Shown here: positions 47,631-58,766 of the stretch, one piece after another
How positions within the stretch are numbered: the first letter of the stretch is position 1
How the letters are laid out: each line of letters opens with the position of its first letter
Notes under the pieces: generated by a model
Told to the model about the DNA's origin: nothing
The model's database searches: none
The model's input: only the letters and a program-made list of their open reading frames with translations
Position numbers and translations under genes: made by a program
NCBI GenBank assembly: GCA_025677815.1
Contig: JAIXMP010000004.1
Coordinates: forward strand, 1,612,001-1,676,000
Source: Phascolomyces articulosus
Lineage: Eukaryota > Mucoromycota > Mucoromycetes > Mucorales > Lichtheimiaceae
DNA: 64,000 nucleotides
Direction of reading: 5' to 3'

Positions 47631-48517
47631 TTAAAATCTCCCTCTTAAACGTCGTAAGTTTCGTTGCATTTTTCTTCTAGTATTTGTTAAGGCACAAGTT
47701 ATTTTTACTTTCTCGACATGCATTGTGTCAGCCACCATATCAAAACCCTTCCGAAATCGATCGATTAACAAGGATGTCGAAATAATGACAAACACTGAAA
47801 GATAAAGTTATTGATATGAATGTAAGTTCAATTATTATTAATCATATATGAGCCATAATACAACAACATTAGAATATTATTTTACACTTACCACCGCAGC
47901 TGTAGCCATTTTTCTGGATGGGTCCATTCATCCTAATCATTTGAACTTTTCTGGTTCTAGGAGGGATTCCTAAGAATGGAGTAATCCTTTTCATAATTTT
48001 TTTTGCTATGTTCTCGTTCATCCATGGACTTGAATCATAATAGAAGAAAGAATTGGCGCTTCTGAGAAACACCAATAAAGACCAATGTGTCCCTCCTCCT
48101 ATTAGGTTGAAATTTATATTTATTATTGTGGAAGACTGAATTGACTTGCACCTATAGGCATATGGTCGCTTTCTTGCGGTACTTTGTGGTAAAAATTATG
48201 CATAAATAAAAGTTATATGGCATCAGCTGAAAAAAAATCCCCTTTTGGAAGGTCCTCCGCCCATTATATCACCAGGATGCGAATTGTTTACAGGGAAAAA
48301 AATAACGTTGCTGGAACGTAATTCGTTAGGAATATTAGATCTTATGTCCCATGCTATAATAATATATAATCGTTAATAAATTTATAAATGTAGGTTATCA
48401 CTAATAACATGTTTACTCATTTTGGATTCGTAAAAACGTACTTTGCTGAGTGTTATAAATAAGACTAACTACCGTGGGTTCCATCATGTTGATTTTGTGT
48501 ATTTGCATAGATTGCAT
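47631..48517 (-). CDS. SENP8/Ulp1-type C48 cysteine protease (5' incomplete)
   Basis: The family removes NEDD8 or SUMO from proteins; the wording is closest to SENP8/DEN1, the NEDD8 protease. Exons (minus): about 48517-48442, 48353-48292, 48135-47892, 47794-47631. All junctions keep frame. Residues: INMMEPTVVSLIYNTQQ, NELRSSNVIFFP, GGGTHWSLLVFLRSANSFFYYDS with catalytic His and Asp, MNENIAKKIMKRITPFLG, and GPIQKNGYSCGVFVI with the oxyanion Gln and catalytic Cys. The usual upstream WLND segment was not found; F-box/LRR-like sequence stands there instead, so the gene may be truncated. Intron 2 begins with a coding-looking piece (VNNSHPGDIMGGG), almost an alternative for the exon that follows (INFNLIGGGTHW), suggesting an internal duplication or retained-intron form. 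Confidence 0.6.
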
Positions 48518-48519
48518 AA

Positions 48520-48960
48520 GATGAGGTGTTTTAAGAACCGCAGATTCTGAATATTACCAACTGCAAGAGCATTCAGCGACATCGTGGACATATCAAAGAG
48601 CGAAAGCAAATTATAAGAGCATCAGTTGATTAATGAGGCCTTGAGATTAGGTGTTATCTTGATTAATTCTTGTAAAGTGGATCGGGATGGTTCCCGGTTT
48701 TACGTTAACCGCTAATTAGACAATCTTGGTAGGGGTAAGAGTATTGACATCCAAATCAGCTGAAGACCGGTAATGATATTCCACTGCTTCTAAATTCACA
48801 CAAGACTTGATAATATCATCAAACCGTGCCACAACCTGTGTATGCGTAATATCTAGGACGATGACAGTAATGAGAGGAGTATCCTGGCCGAGAGTATTCG
48901 GTAATTGTTTGATACAAGATGTATTCGGTGGGAGGTGCAAGTTGTTCAAGTAGTCGTGTG
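48520..48960 (-). pseudogene. F-box/LRR-like remnant
   Basis: The minus frame 48949-48716 reads TPLITVIVLDITHTQVVARF, then DDIIKSCVNLEAVEYHY. A further frame near 48600 gives LLSLFDMSTMSLNALAVGN and IQNLRFLKHLILCNL. Both resemble leucine-rich segments of fungal F-box proteins. No F-box is present and frames change, so it is a fragment. It overlaps the region where the protease 5' exons should be. Confidence 0.35.
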
Positions 48961-49593
48961 GTTGTGTGAGTAGAAGAAAGGGTTATTGTATAAGAGTAGT
49001 CATCTAATATACAAATGTTAATTCAAGATAGATTAGGTTCAAATGATATTCCCCTCACTCCTCACCCTTCTTTCCACTTTTTTTTAGAATAAAAATGCTA
49101 TTTCTTACAGGTCATTGTCAAGAACAATGACTTGAGTGTATGGATAGTGTATCATTTAAAAGCTGGATAAACTTGGCCATCAAAGCTGGAGGCAAGGTGA
49201 TTCTTATTTTTCTGACATGAGATCCAATTTGTGAAAGTAACCGGAAATCAAGTTTTTTTTTTTTTTTTTTTTTTTTTTGCTCTGGATTGATATGATTGAC
49301 CAGTATGGACTACAGTGTATTATCCTCAATCACCAGCCCTTCGAGACTTTCGTAAGTCGTTGTAGAAAACCTTTCTGCAGAAGCTGAAAGACATTATAAA
49401 CAAGTTCAACAGGCAAGAGGGAAAATAAAATTCAATTTTCTTGAGTTCTTTGGTGTCTTGCAGTATTGGAGGAAGATCGTCAGGTACATTCACATCTCTT
49501 TCTGAGAGCAGTTTTCTTGATTTTAAACGTCATGAAGAAGAAGGCATTATCAATTGTTTGTAAGAGAGTGTTTGTAAGTACAATGAGGAAAGT

Positions 49594-49632
<39 letters not shown>

Positions 49633-50681
49633 ACGTGTAGTGTGAGTGTGTGTGTATGTGCTTTATAGATAAAAAATTATTGCGTGTATGTGGGTTTTAT
49701 ATTTACAATGAGTGTGATTACGAGTGTGTGATTAAAGGTATAAGAGAAGAGGTGCCCAAGAAGTCACAAGAAACGCGCAGGTCGACCCCCTTTCTCCTTT
49801 GGATTAAAAACTTCTCCCTTTTGTAGTTCTCTATAGTTTAACAGCAAATTAGTAAACATACAAATAGCCCCGAATTTTATATCAAGTTCAGTGATCAGTA
49901 GCATTTTCATTGTTTGTTTGCTTTTATTTATCATACAAGTGGTTTCGATATAATAAGTCTGAACTCCCAAATTAACTTGCGATTATTTTACAAGACATGT
50001 TTTATCGTCGTTACTTTACTTCAATCACTTTTTGTATCTTGCTTGCCACAATAGTAACAACATATTCACATGTACAGTGATTTTACCAAGTACATTGAAG
50101 TAAATGGTTTTTTGTATAATTATGGTTTGCAGTTCATATATGCTTATAAATGATATTATTGTAGAACTATAGTATATATAAAAATGCCAACCTTTCTTTT
50201 TTGTGTTATTTGTTGATCCTGAGATAAAGAAAGCTTTCATTGTGGCAACAATTGATAAAATTTTCATGGGAAGGATGTTGATTTTATCAATAAGTACTCT
50301 TCTTGCTTACTTTCATCAATCCAATACAATACTTAAATGAAGTATTACTTATAAATTATCAATTTGTTTCAAAGACAGACATTTGTATACATCAGGAAAA
50401 GTCACTTGCTTAGCAGCTAGTATCCTACGCTATATAGTTAATCAATGCAAACCGGTGGTGCACCATGGAGGATTACAAACCAGTTGGTGCGGGGCTGTAA
50501 TCATGATTCGGTCATTCAAATGAGTGAGAAAGGTATTTTTTTGATGGCGGAGTTATATTGAACAATAACAAGTAGAGGTCAGGTCAGTGTTTGATGTTTT
50601 TATCAATTCATATTCTTTATTTTTTTTTTCTACCTTTGTACATATATAAATATTTCTATGAAATAAAAATAAAGATCAATT
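48961..50681. other. Intergenic region rich in simple repeats
   Basis: Contains a 25-base T run (49254-49278), a (TA)17 microsatellite (49597-49630) and GT-rich stretches at 49640-49720. Short frames at 49100-49560 look like more LRR debris but are too weak to call. A poly-T tract and a TATATAAA-like word lie just before the MED21 start. Confidence 0.5.
49597..49630. repeat. (TA)17 microsatellite
   Basis: Uninterrupted TA dinucleotides, followed by GTGT-rich sequence. Probably length-polymorphic. Confidence 0.9.
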
Positions 50682-51683
50682 ATGGATCGATTAACACAAT
50701 TACAAGATGCTATTGATTCTGTATGTTTTTTTTTGTTTTTTTTTTTTTGTATATGAAATAATGAAGGCATTAATAAAGAAAATATATATCTAGATGGCAC
50801 GCATGTTTACCAATAGTTTGTTTTATGTTCATGAAAAATCTGCCATGGCAGAATTAAATAATCAAATACCCATTGCACAACCCAAAAGTATGTTTTTCAT
50901 GACTGTGTATTTTGAGTTGCATATATATATATATATTAACGAAAGAGGTTATTACTATTATTATTATTAGTACAAGCAGATCCACCAGAAGAGTTCACTC
51001 GTAAGTAAGGAAGGATGATAATAAAGTTAAATAACAGTTTTGTTGAGCGTGTGAATAACAAGGTTTTATATATATAATGTTTAATGTAATAGAAAACATG
51101 CATGAACTAGCGACGGATTTAGTGAAAAAAGCTAAAGAAATTGATGCTTTAATCGAAGTTTTACCAGGTATCAAAAATTCAGAAGAAGAACAGGTATATA
51201 ATTATCCTATCAACAACCTTATATTATTCCCACAGTTGGATCCTTTTTTTGAAGCAGAGATCCATTTTGAGTTAAAGCGGAGTGAAGTTTGTTTGTTGGG
51301 ATTATAAAGGAAAAAAAAAAGCTTAATTATTTTTTTTTATAATATATAATTATTATATAAGCATCTTTTAACTTTTTAAATATATAAATGGATTTATGAA
51401 TATAGATACGAAAATTAGAAGAATTAGAACAAGAAAATAAAAAAGCAAATGAAGATTATTTACAAGCAGTACAAGAAATGGGTATGTTTCATAAGAAAAG
51501 AAAGATGGAGGAAAAGGGGTTGAAACTTATGAACCAAAAACTGGAAACTCCGTTTTTATCTTTTTTATCAACTGATTTGTGCAATTTAAAATTTCTATAG
51601 AATCAGTCAAAGAAAAGGTTACTCAAACTTTAAGGATCATAGCGGATGAACAAAGTGTGAAAGAAAATAATTCATTATCATAA
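50682..51683 (+). CDS. MED21: Mediator complex subunit 21 (Srb7)
   Basis: A small coiled-coil subunit of the Mediator middle module that bridges activators and RNA polymerase II in the nucleus. Exons: 50682-50720, 50794-50887, 50971-51000, 51093-51193, 51406-51481, 51601-51683; product 140 residues, the normal size. Family marks: MDRLTQLQDAIDSMARMFTNSLFYVHEKSA at the N-terminus, ADPPEEFTQNMHELATDLVKKAKEIDALIEVLPG in the middle, and a C-terminal coiled coil IRKLEELEQENKKANEDYLQAVQEM. The first exon is only 13 codons and the third is 30 bases. The start ATG is the only one giving the conserved DRLTQLQD opening. Nothing is broken. Confidence 0.92.
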
Positions 51684-51958
51684 GTTATATATAAGCTGAG
51701 TAGTAGTAGTAATAGCTATTATTATTCATGAGAGGAGTCAAAATGAGCATGGATGAATCGATATAAAAGGTAGTTTATTAAAGTCATTTATAATAAAAAA
51801 CAAGCCTTTTTTTTTTCTTATATATTTGAAACTTTTCTCTTCCGAGTTTTTTTTTTTTTTCTTTTTTTTTTATAACCAACTCCCACACACACCTAGTCCT
51901 CCACCCCCCCTTTTTTTTTCTTCTTTCTTCTTTTCATAACTTTTTATCCATTTTCTAA
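51684..51958. promoter_or_regulatory. Pyrimidine-rich promoter/leader of the AVT1-like gene
   Basis: A long C/T-rich tract, 51830-51950, with T and C runs leads straight into the ATG at 51959. This is the usual look of a fungal start region and 5' UTR. No TATA box is clear. Confidence 0.4.
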
Positions 51959-54534
51959 ATGAACATTCCTAATTCTAAATCTCCTTCCATGTTAATGGAA
52001 GACGATCAAGACGATCGTACTCAAATAACAAGAACAAGAGGAGGAGGATATGGTACTTCTTATCAAGATCCAAATATCTTAGGTGGATCCTCTTCTTCTC
52101 CTAGAGGTGGAACTTCTCGATCTTTTAGTGAACAAATAGAAGGACTTGTAGGATCTTATACCCGTACTTCTTTAGCTTATATGGCTGAAAATATACCTAT
52201 TAATTCCACCTCTCCTTCCAATACCGCAGTGGATAATAAAGATTACTTGGTAAAGTATTGATGACACATTCGTTCGAAGGTCAGTACTTGTTTAGGTTTC
52301 TCACGATGGTTCTTTTTCTTTTCAATAGCAATTACCTCAAGATGAAGAACAACACCATGTGGATAAAGCATCCATACATTCGGGTGTCTATTATCCTAGT
52401 AATACGTAAAGTGTCACTTTATTTTTTTTTCTTATTTTACATTCAATATATCCTAATCAAGGAGACCGCGAGAAAAAAAAAATTAAGGGAAACAACAGGA
52501 AAAGAGGGAAAATGTGATTTCTTTTTGGGAGGTTATCTATGTATCTCTTTTTTTTTGGATAGATCTTGGGACCCCATTTATTATAAGCATTAAAAAATAA
52601 CTCATGTCTTTTATTTTTTTGTCCTTATGACCTTTTATATCATAATAGTTATACATTTCCTGGTGCAGATGCAGATTGTCGATCTTATTATTCACAATTA
52701 GGCATGGAAGCAGATGAAAGGTCTTCTTTATTATCCTATACTGAAAGTAGTCCTGTGACAGGTGGATATATCGAAACAGTATTAACTCGTACGACAAGTA
52801 AAGCGGATTCTACTTTAAATGAATATCCTACAAGAAAACATGTTCCCAAGTCTTCCTTTTTACAATCCGTGTTTAATTCTACCAATATTTTACTTGGTAT
52901 TGGTATTTTGGCCATGCCCTTGGGTTTTAAGGTAATTTACATTTATTTATATTTTGTTTAAAGTAGTGCGCACGGACCACACTTTTTGGAAGGTAGAAGA
53001 AAGATACTAATTAAGGACATCTTATATAAATACACACAAACAAGATTGCTGGCTGGGTTATTGGTGTTCTTGTGTTTATATTTTGTTTTGGTGTCACCAA
53101 TTATACGGCCAAAATTTTGGCCGAATGTTTGGATGCAAAACATGGATCACAAACTTATGGTGATATTGGTGCTGCAGCTTTTGGAACAAAAGGACGTATC
53201 ATGGTCTCGGCTATTTTTATTACTGAATTAATTGCAGTGAGGTAAAGTACCTTTTTAATCCATGACGAACCTTTTCATTTTCTCTAATCACCTCATATTA
53301 TACATATAATATTTAATAGTGTAGCATTGGTTGTTTTCATGAGTGATGAAATCAATGCATTGTTCCCTGGTTTGAATCCAATTTTATTAAACGTGGTCTC
53401 TTTTTTTGTATTGACACCCATGTTATTCGTTCCTGTACGTCATTTATCTTATGCAAGTTTATTGGGTATTGTCATTGCTCTTCATATTTTGTTTATTTTA
53501 TTCTTTGATGGTCTTTCCAAACCCGATGCACCTGGTAGTTTAATTGAACCAGCAGTAAGTTTCTATATTTTGGGGAAGGGAAGGGAAGAGAAAAGGAAGA
53601 AAATGGAAGGTCCATGCACTGAAATGAGGTGAGGAAAGAAATTTTTTTTATTAATAGCAACTTTTAATTTATTAATTAGGAAACGGATTTGCTTCCACCT
53701 AATTGGTCTGCATTACCATTATCCTTTGGTAAGTTGATATTTTAAAAAGATGAGTACTTGTTAGTCATGTCAACGTTCTAATTGAATTGCATTGCATTAC
53801 CTTACATTGAACCTATCATTAGGATTGATCATGGCTGGATTTGCTGGTCATTCTGTATTCCCTACTATTTATCGTGACATGGAAAACCCAAGAGATTATA
53901 AAGCTGTGGTGGATTGGACTTATGTTGCTACTGCTATTGTTTATTTCTTTATTGCTGCAGCTGGATACCGTATGTTTGGTCGTGATACCCTTGAAGAGGT
54001 ATAGTATCCAACATTATAAAAAGCGATTTGCCGATTGAAAAAAAAAAAAAAATACAAAACTTTAACTCAAAAATCTTTTTTTTTCAGATTACACAAAACT
54101 TGATTTCGATTCCAGAATATAATCGAGCTGTAAACCTCTTTGTCTTGTGGTTATTGGCCTTGAACCCTGTTGCCAAATACGGATTATCATTATCACCCGT
54201 CAACTTGACATGGCAAATTGCCTTATTAAGAAACCCCAACGTTGAAACATGGTGTCAAGGATCCATTTGGCGTGTACGCTTTTTGACGATTACAGGCACT
54301 GTTTTACTAAGTGCTATGATTGTATTCATTGCCTATATTTTCCCTGCTTTTGATAAAGTCATGGGTTTATTGGGTTCTTTGTTTGCTTTCATCATTAGTG
54401 CTGTTTTCCCTCTCAGTTGTCATCTCAAGTTATTCCGTAATACCATGTCAACTTCTCGTAAAATGGTGACATATATGTTACTTGGTGTGTCCATCACCAT
54501 GGGTGTTTTTGGAACATGGAAAAGTTTCTTTTAA
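51959..54534 (+). CDS. AVT1-like vacuolar amino acid transporter (AAAP/SLC32 family)
   Basis: Moves neutral amino acids across the vacuolar membrane using the proton gradient, in the group of yeast Avt1 and animal vesicular GABA transporter. Exons: 51959-52249, 52329-52405, 52649-52931, 53045-53241, 53320-53554, 53680-53728, 53823-53998, 54088-54534; 584 residues, all phases consistent. A Ser/Asp-rich cytosolic tail of about 215 residues precedes the membrane core, with GMEADERSSLLSYTE resembling an acidic/dileucine sorting signal. Core marks: FNSTNILLGIGILAMPLGFK in TM1, NYTAKILAECLDAK, GDIGAAAFG, FAGHSVFPTIYRDMENP, and LNPVAKYGLSLSPVNLTWQ. About eleven membrane segments fit the family. The substrate is inferred. 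Confidence 0.9.
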
Positions 54535-57500
54535 AAAAAATATTATACATTTATTATAGATAATGTCCAAAAAAATGACATTATTATTTTCAAAAAAAAA
54601 AAACTAGAATCACACTCTTATTATAATTATTATTATTACTTTGTAAATTTCCTATCACCCCTTTACCATTTTACTACTATCTACTACTACCAACTATTTA
54701 TTATTTACTATTTATATATAGACCCAGAGAACGTCGAAGCGAGTAAGTTATCAAAAATAAAATTACACATTTATTTACCCCCATCCCTTTCATACTCATT
54801 TTTTTATTATTTAATAAAAAAAAACATTTTTTTTTGTTCAAATCATGAATGGATGATCAGATGTAGATCTTTTCACTTCTTGTTCTATAATAGGCAGAAA
54901 AATCATTAGATGAAAAAAATGGAGATGATAGGTTTATTCAGGTACGCCAGCTTTAAACACATCATCTCCGCAAAAAAAACAGTAAAACAGAACCAAGTTC
55001 CAGGTTTACTTTACTATAAAGTTTTATGCAGAGATGATGGTCCTAACTTGATAGAAAAAGATTGACAAATTCCACAGAAACAAGAAGCTCCTCCCGAAAA
55101 AAAAAATACATTGTTGTGGATATCATCCACAATGGAATAGCAGGGCTACAAGTATATGAAATGTTGCAATTCATTTGTTCAATATAATTTTGTGCTGTTC
55201 CTCAAATAAAATACAAATTCTTTGTGCGTTCTTTATTCCCAATAACATCGTTCGTGTCTTTGTCGAAAAGTTTGATGCTTCTTTATTTTCCATTCTTGAT
55301 TTTGTTTAACATGTTTTCTACTCTGAGCTTTCCTATTTTCGCATTAGCACTGTATTGAATAAGCGCTTAAAGCAACCGTTTGGAATAGACTTGAACTTAA
55401 TCGGTTATACTCAGATTCGAAATTTGTGTTATCATAGTCTTCCAGAGTAAACAAAGTAGATGGTCTGGTTGTTATGTCATACATCATCGAATTTGAAGAT
55501 CGACACAAAAGATACGTTGAGCGATGATGTTTATATGTCGGATTTGAGCCAAAAAACCGTTTAATTGGTAAGTTTATCTTTTTCCATCATTTCTGCCTCT
55601 TCCATGGTCCCTCCTTTGATATACAATTGCGTATTCAAACTATTTGACTCGTTCATTATTCGGATTGTTGTTATTAAGTGTCCTACTGCAGATCGTAGAG
55701 GTGATATCTATACTAATTATACTTGACGTAATCATAGCGTTGAATGTTTTCGGATCAATTAAAAACTTCATGCCACCAGTTGTGTCTACAACTGTTTCCG
55801 GCCAAAAGTTTCATATCTTGTATTAGGTGGTAGCAACAACTCGTTTCTATTCACCAAGAAGTTCTGATTAACTTGAACAGTTCCCGATGAAAATCTATAG
55901 ATTTCATCACAAGTTTTCAGTAATACTTGACTCTCGTTAATGACCAGTATCATTGCTGAGTATGTCGCTGGAGGCATACCTCTGAACTGTAAAAGTTCTA
56001 TTCAATCTATGTTCAGAATGTGTGTTATCCCATTATATATTCCGATGTATTTCTCGTTGCATATATGCATCGCATATGAATTGACGTTTATGATTGTATT
56101 CAAAATGCTGGAGGGAACATAGTAACATCTTGATAATCGCTATCAACATTGTGTTTTCGATTTGAAGGTGTAACAGCAAACAAGTTTACTTCTTCGCTAT
56201 CGTGATATAGTAATATTAATAATTTATGTCCTAACATAGTCCCTTCAACAGAAGCATTATCTTCGATTGACGGTTATCATAGGTATGAGATCCACAGTAT
56301 TCATCAATTTCATATGCACCAGTCGATCTTTTTCATTTAATTCATTCGGCTCATCAACGTATATTAATAAGCACTTGCTGAAAATTTTTGGTAGTTCTAT
56401 ATATACATATCATAATAGAAAGTCTAGGAAGTACACTGTTGTATTTGTGGTGGCACATGGATTTCTTCTATTTCTTCAATAATTTCCACAATTATTACTG
56501 GTGTTTAGGCTAGTTGGTGATTCATGTGGTATTGATGTAGATAGAGTATTATAGAGTATTATTTTTTTTTCTTTTCAGTGAAATGGCATAATTTTGATCT
56601 TTTGAACCCAATGAATGACCGCATTGTTGATGAATGGTATATATTATACCTTTTGAAATGTTGAGTATATCTTTTTTTTCTTTCTGGAAAAAGAAGCATT
56701 TTTACACTGATAACATAAGAACCCGCTCCTGCTGCTGCATTGTAATGGAAAGGCGTGATGACATGAAATATCAAGTTCATATTACTGTCCATTTATCAAC
56801 ATAATAACGATTGAAATAAAGCAAACTTTAATAATAGCTCAATGAATATGATATTTTCTTCCCCACACTAAATTTGCTAATAATGAATTCAAGAAGTTAC
56901 TATATAAAATGAATGAGAAGAACAACCAGTACCACTATGATATATGACAATAATCGTTGAGTCATTATAATTACTCTCAAGCTAATACATATATGGATAT
57001 TCCGATCTATGCAATGGGCGAAAAGAGTGATATGATGTGTGCGTGGAAAAATGAACGAAGAAAGAGCTCATGCCAAAAAAAAAAAAAGATACTGCTGTCT
57101 CACCGTATACTATAAATCAGAGTTTTTTTTATCAATAGAAGGAAAGAATAACCAGAAATTGTACACAAATAGAAATAAAATATTACGAAAAGAAATGGAA
57201 CGTGTTCATCATCGATTGAACAATCGATATCAGGTATATTTATTATTATTAAATTGTTGCAGTCGTAAAAGCCAAGACCTCCTTTCAAATATATATATAC
57301 CTTTCTATGATAAAATGAATCCTTTCCCCTAATTGCCACACAGAGTCATGAGAATTACCACGCGCGCTTAACTTCCACTCTTCTGGGTAATTCTCATATT
57401 ACTAAGTGTTACAACAAAAGATATTCTTGAACAAAAAAAAAAAAAAAAACGCCATGTAAATTTATTATGATCGATCTCTTCCTTCCTTTTTTGTTTAACC

Positions 57501-57870
57501 TCACACTCTCCTCCATATATAAATATAAATAAAAATACACAAATGCTCCGTAATATTAGATAAATTATATATCATATATAAATACATTGGATAAGAATAC
57601 ACTTGATCATTCATGAAATAAAAAAGGAAAGAAAGATAGAGTGGGCGAGAGAGAGAGAAAAAAGAAACAAAACTGTTTTGCTTTGGTAATTAAATCTGCC
57701 CGTGTGTGTGTGTGCGTCTGTATGAAAGAAAATGAGACATGGATGGTTTTTTTTCTTGTTGTAACGCGTTGTGGGTGGTGTATATATTATATCAATATAT
57801 TAAGCTTGAATGGTGTTGTTAGTGAGTTAAAAAAAAGCTGTGTTGTGTGCATGGTGGGGGTATTTTGTTT
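54535..57870. other. Long intergenic region with decayed frames and small palindromes
   Basis: No gene could be supported. Minus-strand frames near 55786-55977 and 56240-56345 look like fragments of old coding sequence but match nothing I know. Palindromes: TTGTGGATATCATCCACAA at 55114-55132, arms CATCATCTC/GAGATGATG around 54961-55034, and a 12-base pair at 57348-57397 (own entry). A GT-rich tract lies near 57700. Confidence 0.45.
57348..57397. repeat. Perfect 12-base inverted repeat with 26-base loop
   Basis: ATGAGAATTACC (57348-57359) and GGTAATTCTCAT (57386-57397), around a GC-richer loop (ACGCGCGC). It could form a hairpin RNA or be the closed-up remains of a small inverted-repeat element. 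Confidence 0.6.
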
Positions 57871-58766
57871 TTAATGGATCCAATTATCTTGTGAATTGGA
57901 CTTATTACTAGGACTGGTAGTAGAAGTATGCAAAGATGGATTTAATGATGATGTTTGTTCTTGTGATGATGACGATAATTGTTGTTCTTGTTGCTGTTGA
58001 TTAAAAGATGCAGAGGATGAAGGATGATTCGTGTTGTTGTTTGGATATAAACTAGTGGTTGCAATGGTTGATGATGTTGGCATGTGCGGATCATTTGAAT
58101 CTTCTTGTTGTTGATTCACACTTTGTAATTTTGCATACAATACTTCTTGAAATCGTTGACAATACATGGGGGAGACAGTCATTAATAAGTTTTCCATTGT
58201 TTCAAATGGTTGATTGATATGAGCTAAAATAGCTTGTGTGGTTGCTAAAGCAGAAGCACCACTATAAAGTGGAGAATGAGAAGTAATCTAAATTATTTGC
58301 TTTTAAGTTAGTCATATTATTAATCATTTGCGCAGTTCCTTTTCTTTTCACTGTTTACCTTGTATCCTTGACTATTCACTTCCACTACAATCATTACACC
58401 TTCCAATAATGTCAAATCCAAACGTCCTAACGCTTCTATTTCATCCAGAACAAAGATAGTTGCTGAACCAGGGACGATACCTTTTTTTTTAAAAAAAAAA
58501 TATGATATTAAATTAGTTTTCATGTGTTTTTTTGTCAAATATATACACTCCTCTCTTCCTTTATCTTTGGTTTTTTTTTGACATTATCATTTCCCAAATG
58601 TATATAGAAATATAATATACAATGTCCATAACATTCATTACCCCACATGAATTCATTCTCATTTTAATAATAGTAATAATAATAATAATAATGAGAAAAA
58701 AAAATTACCATAATCATAATCTCGAGTAATGGATTCGAGTTCTTCGTTGAGCGAGGCTAATCTCAT
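57871..58766 (-). CDS. Small conserved-looking protein of unknown function
   Basis: Exons (minus): 58766-58709, 58480-58359, 58287-57871; 198 residues in one frame. The first half looks folded: MRLASLNEELESITRDYDYG, then GIVPGSATIFVLDEIEALGRLDLTLLEGVMIVVEVNSQGY, alternating hydrophobic strands, then a short helical part (MENLLMTVSPMYCQRFQEVLYAKL). The last third is Ser/Gln/Thr-rich and probably disordered. I do not recognise the family. The strand-turn-strand pattern with a final VEVNSQGYK recalls the GSKIP-type fold but no diagnostic residue supports it. The acceptor of intron 1 is formed at the edge of a T9/A10 tract. No signal peptide or membrane segment. Confidence 0.6.

Noticed and set aside
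54961..55034. Small MITE with arms CATCATCTC/GAGATGATG
   Set aside because: Arms of only nine bases in 75 bp and no target duplication; listed only as a palindrome.
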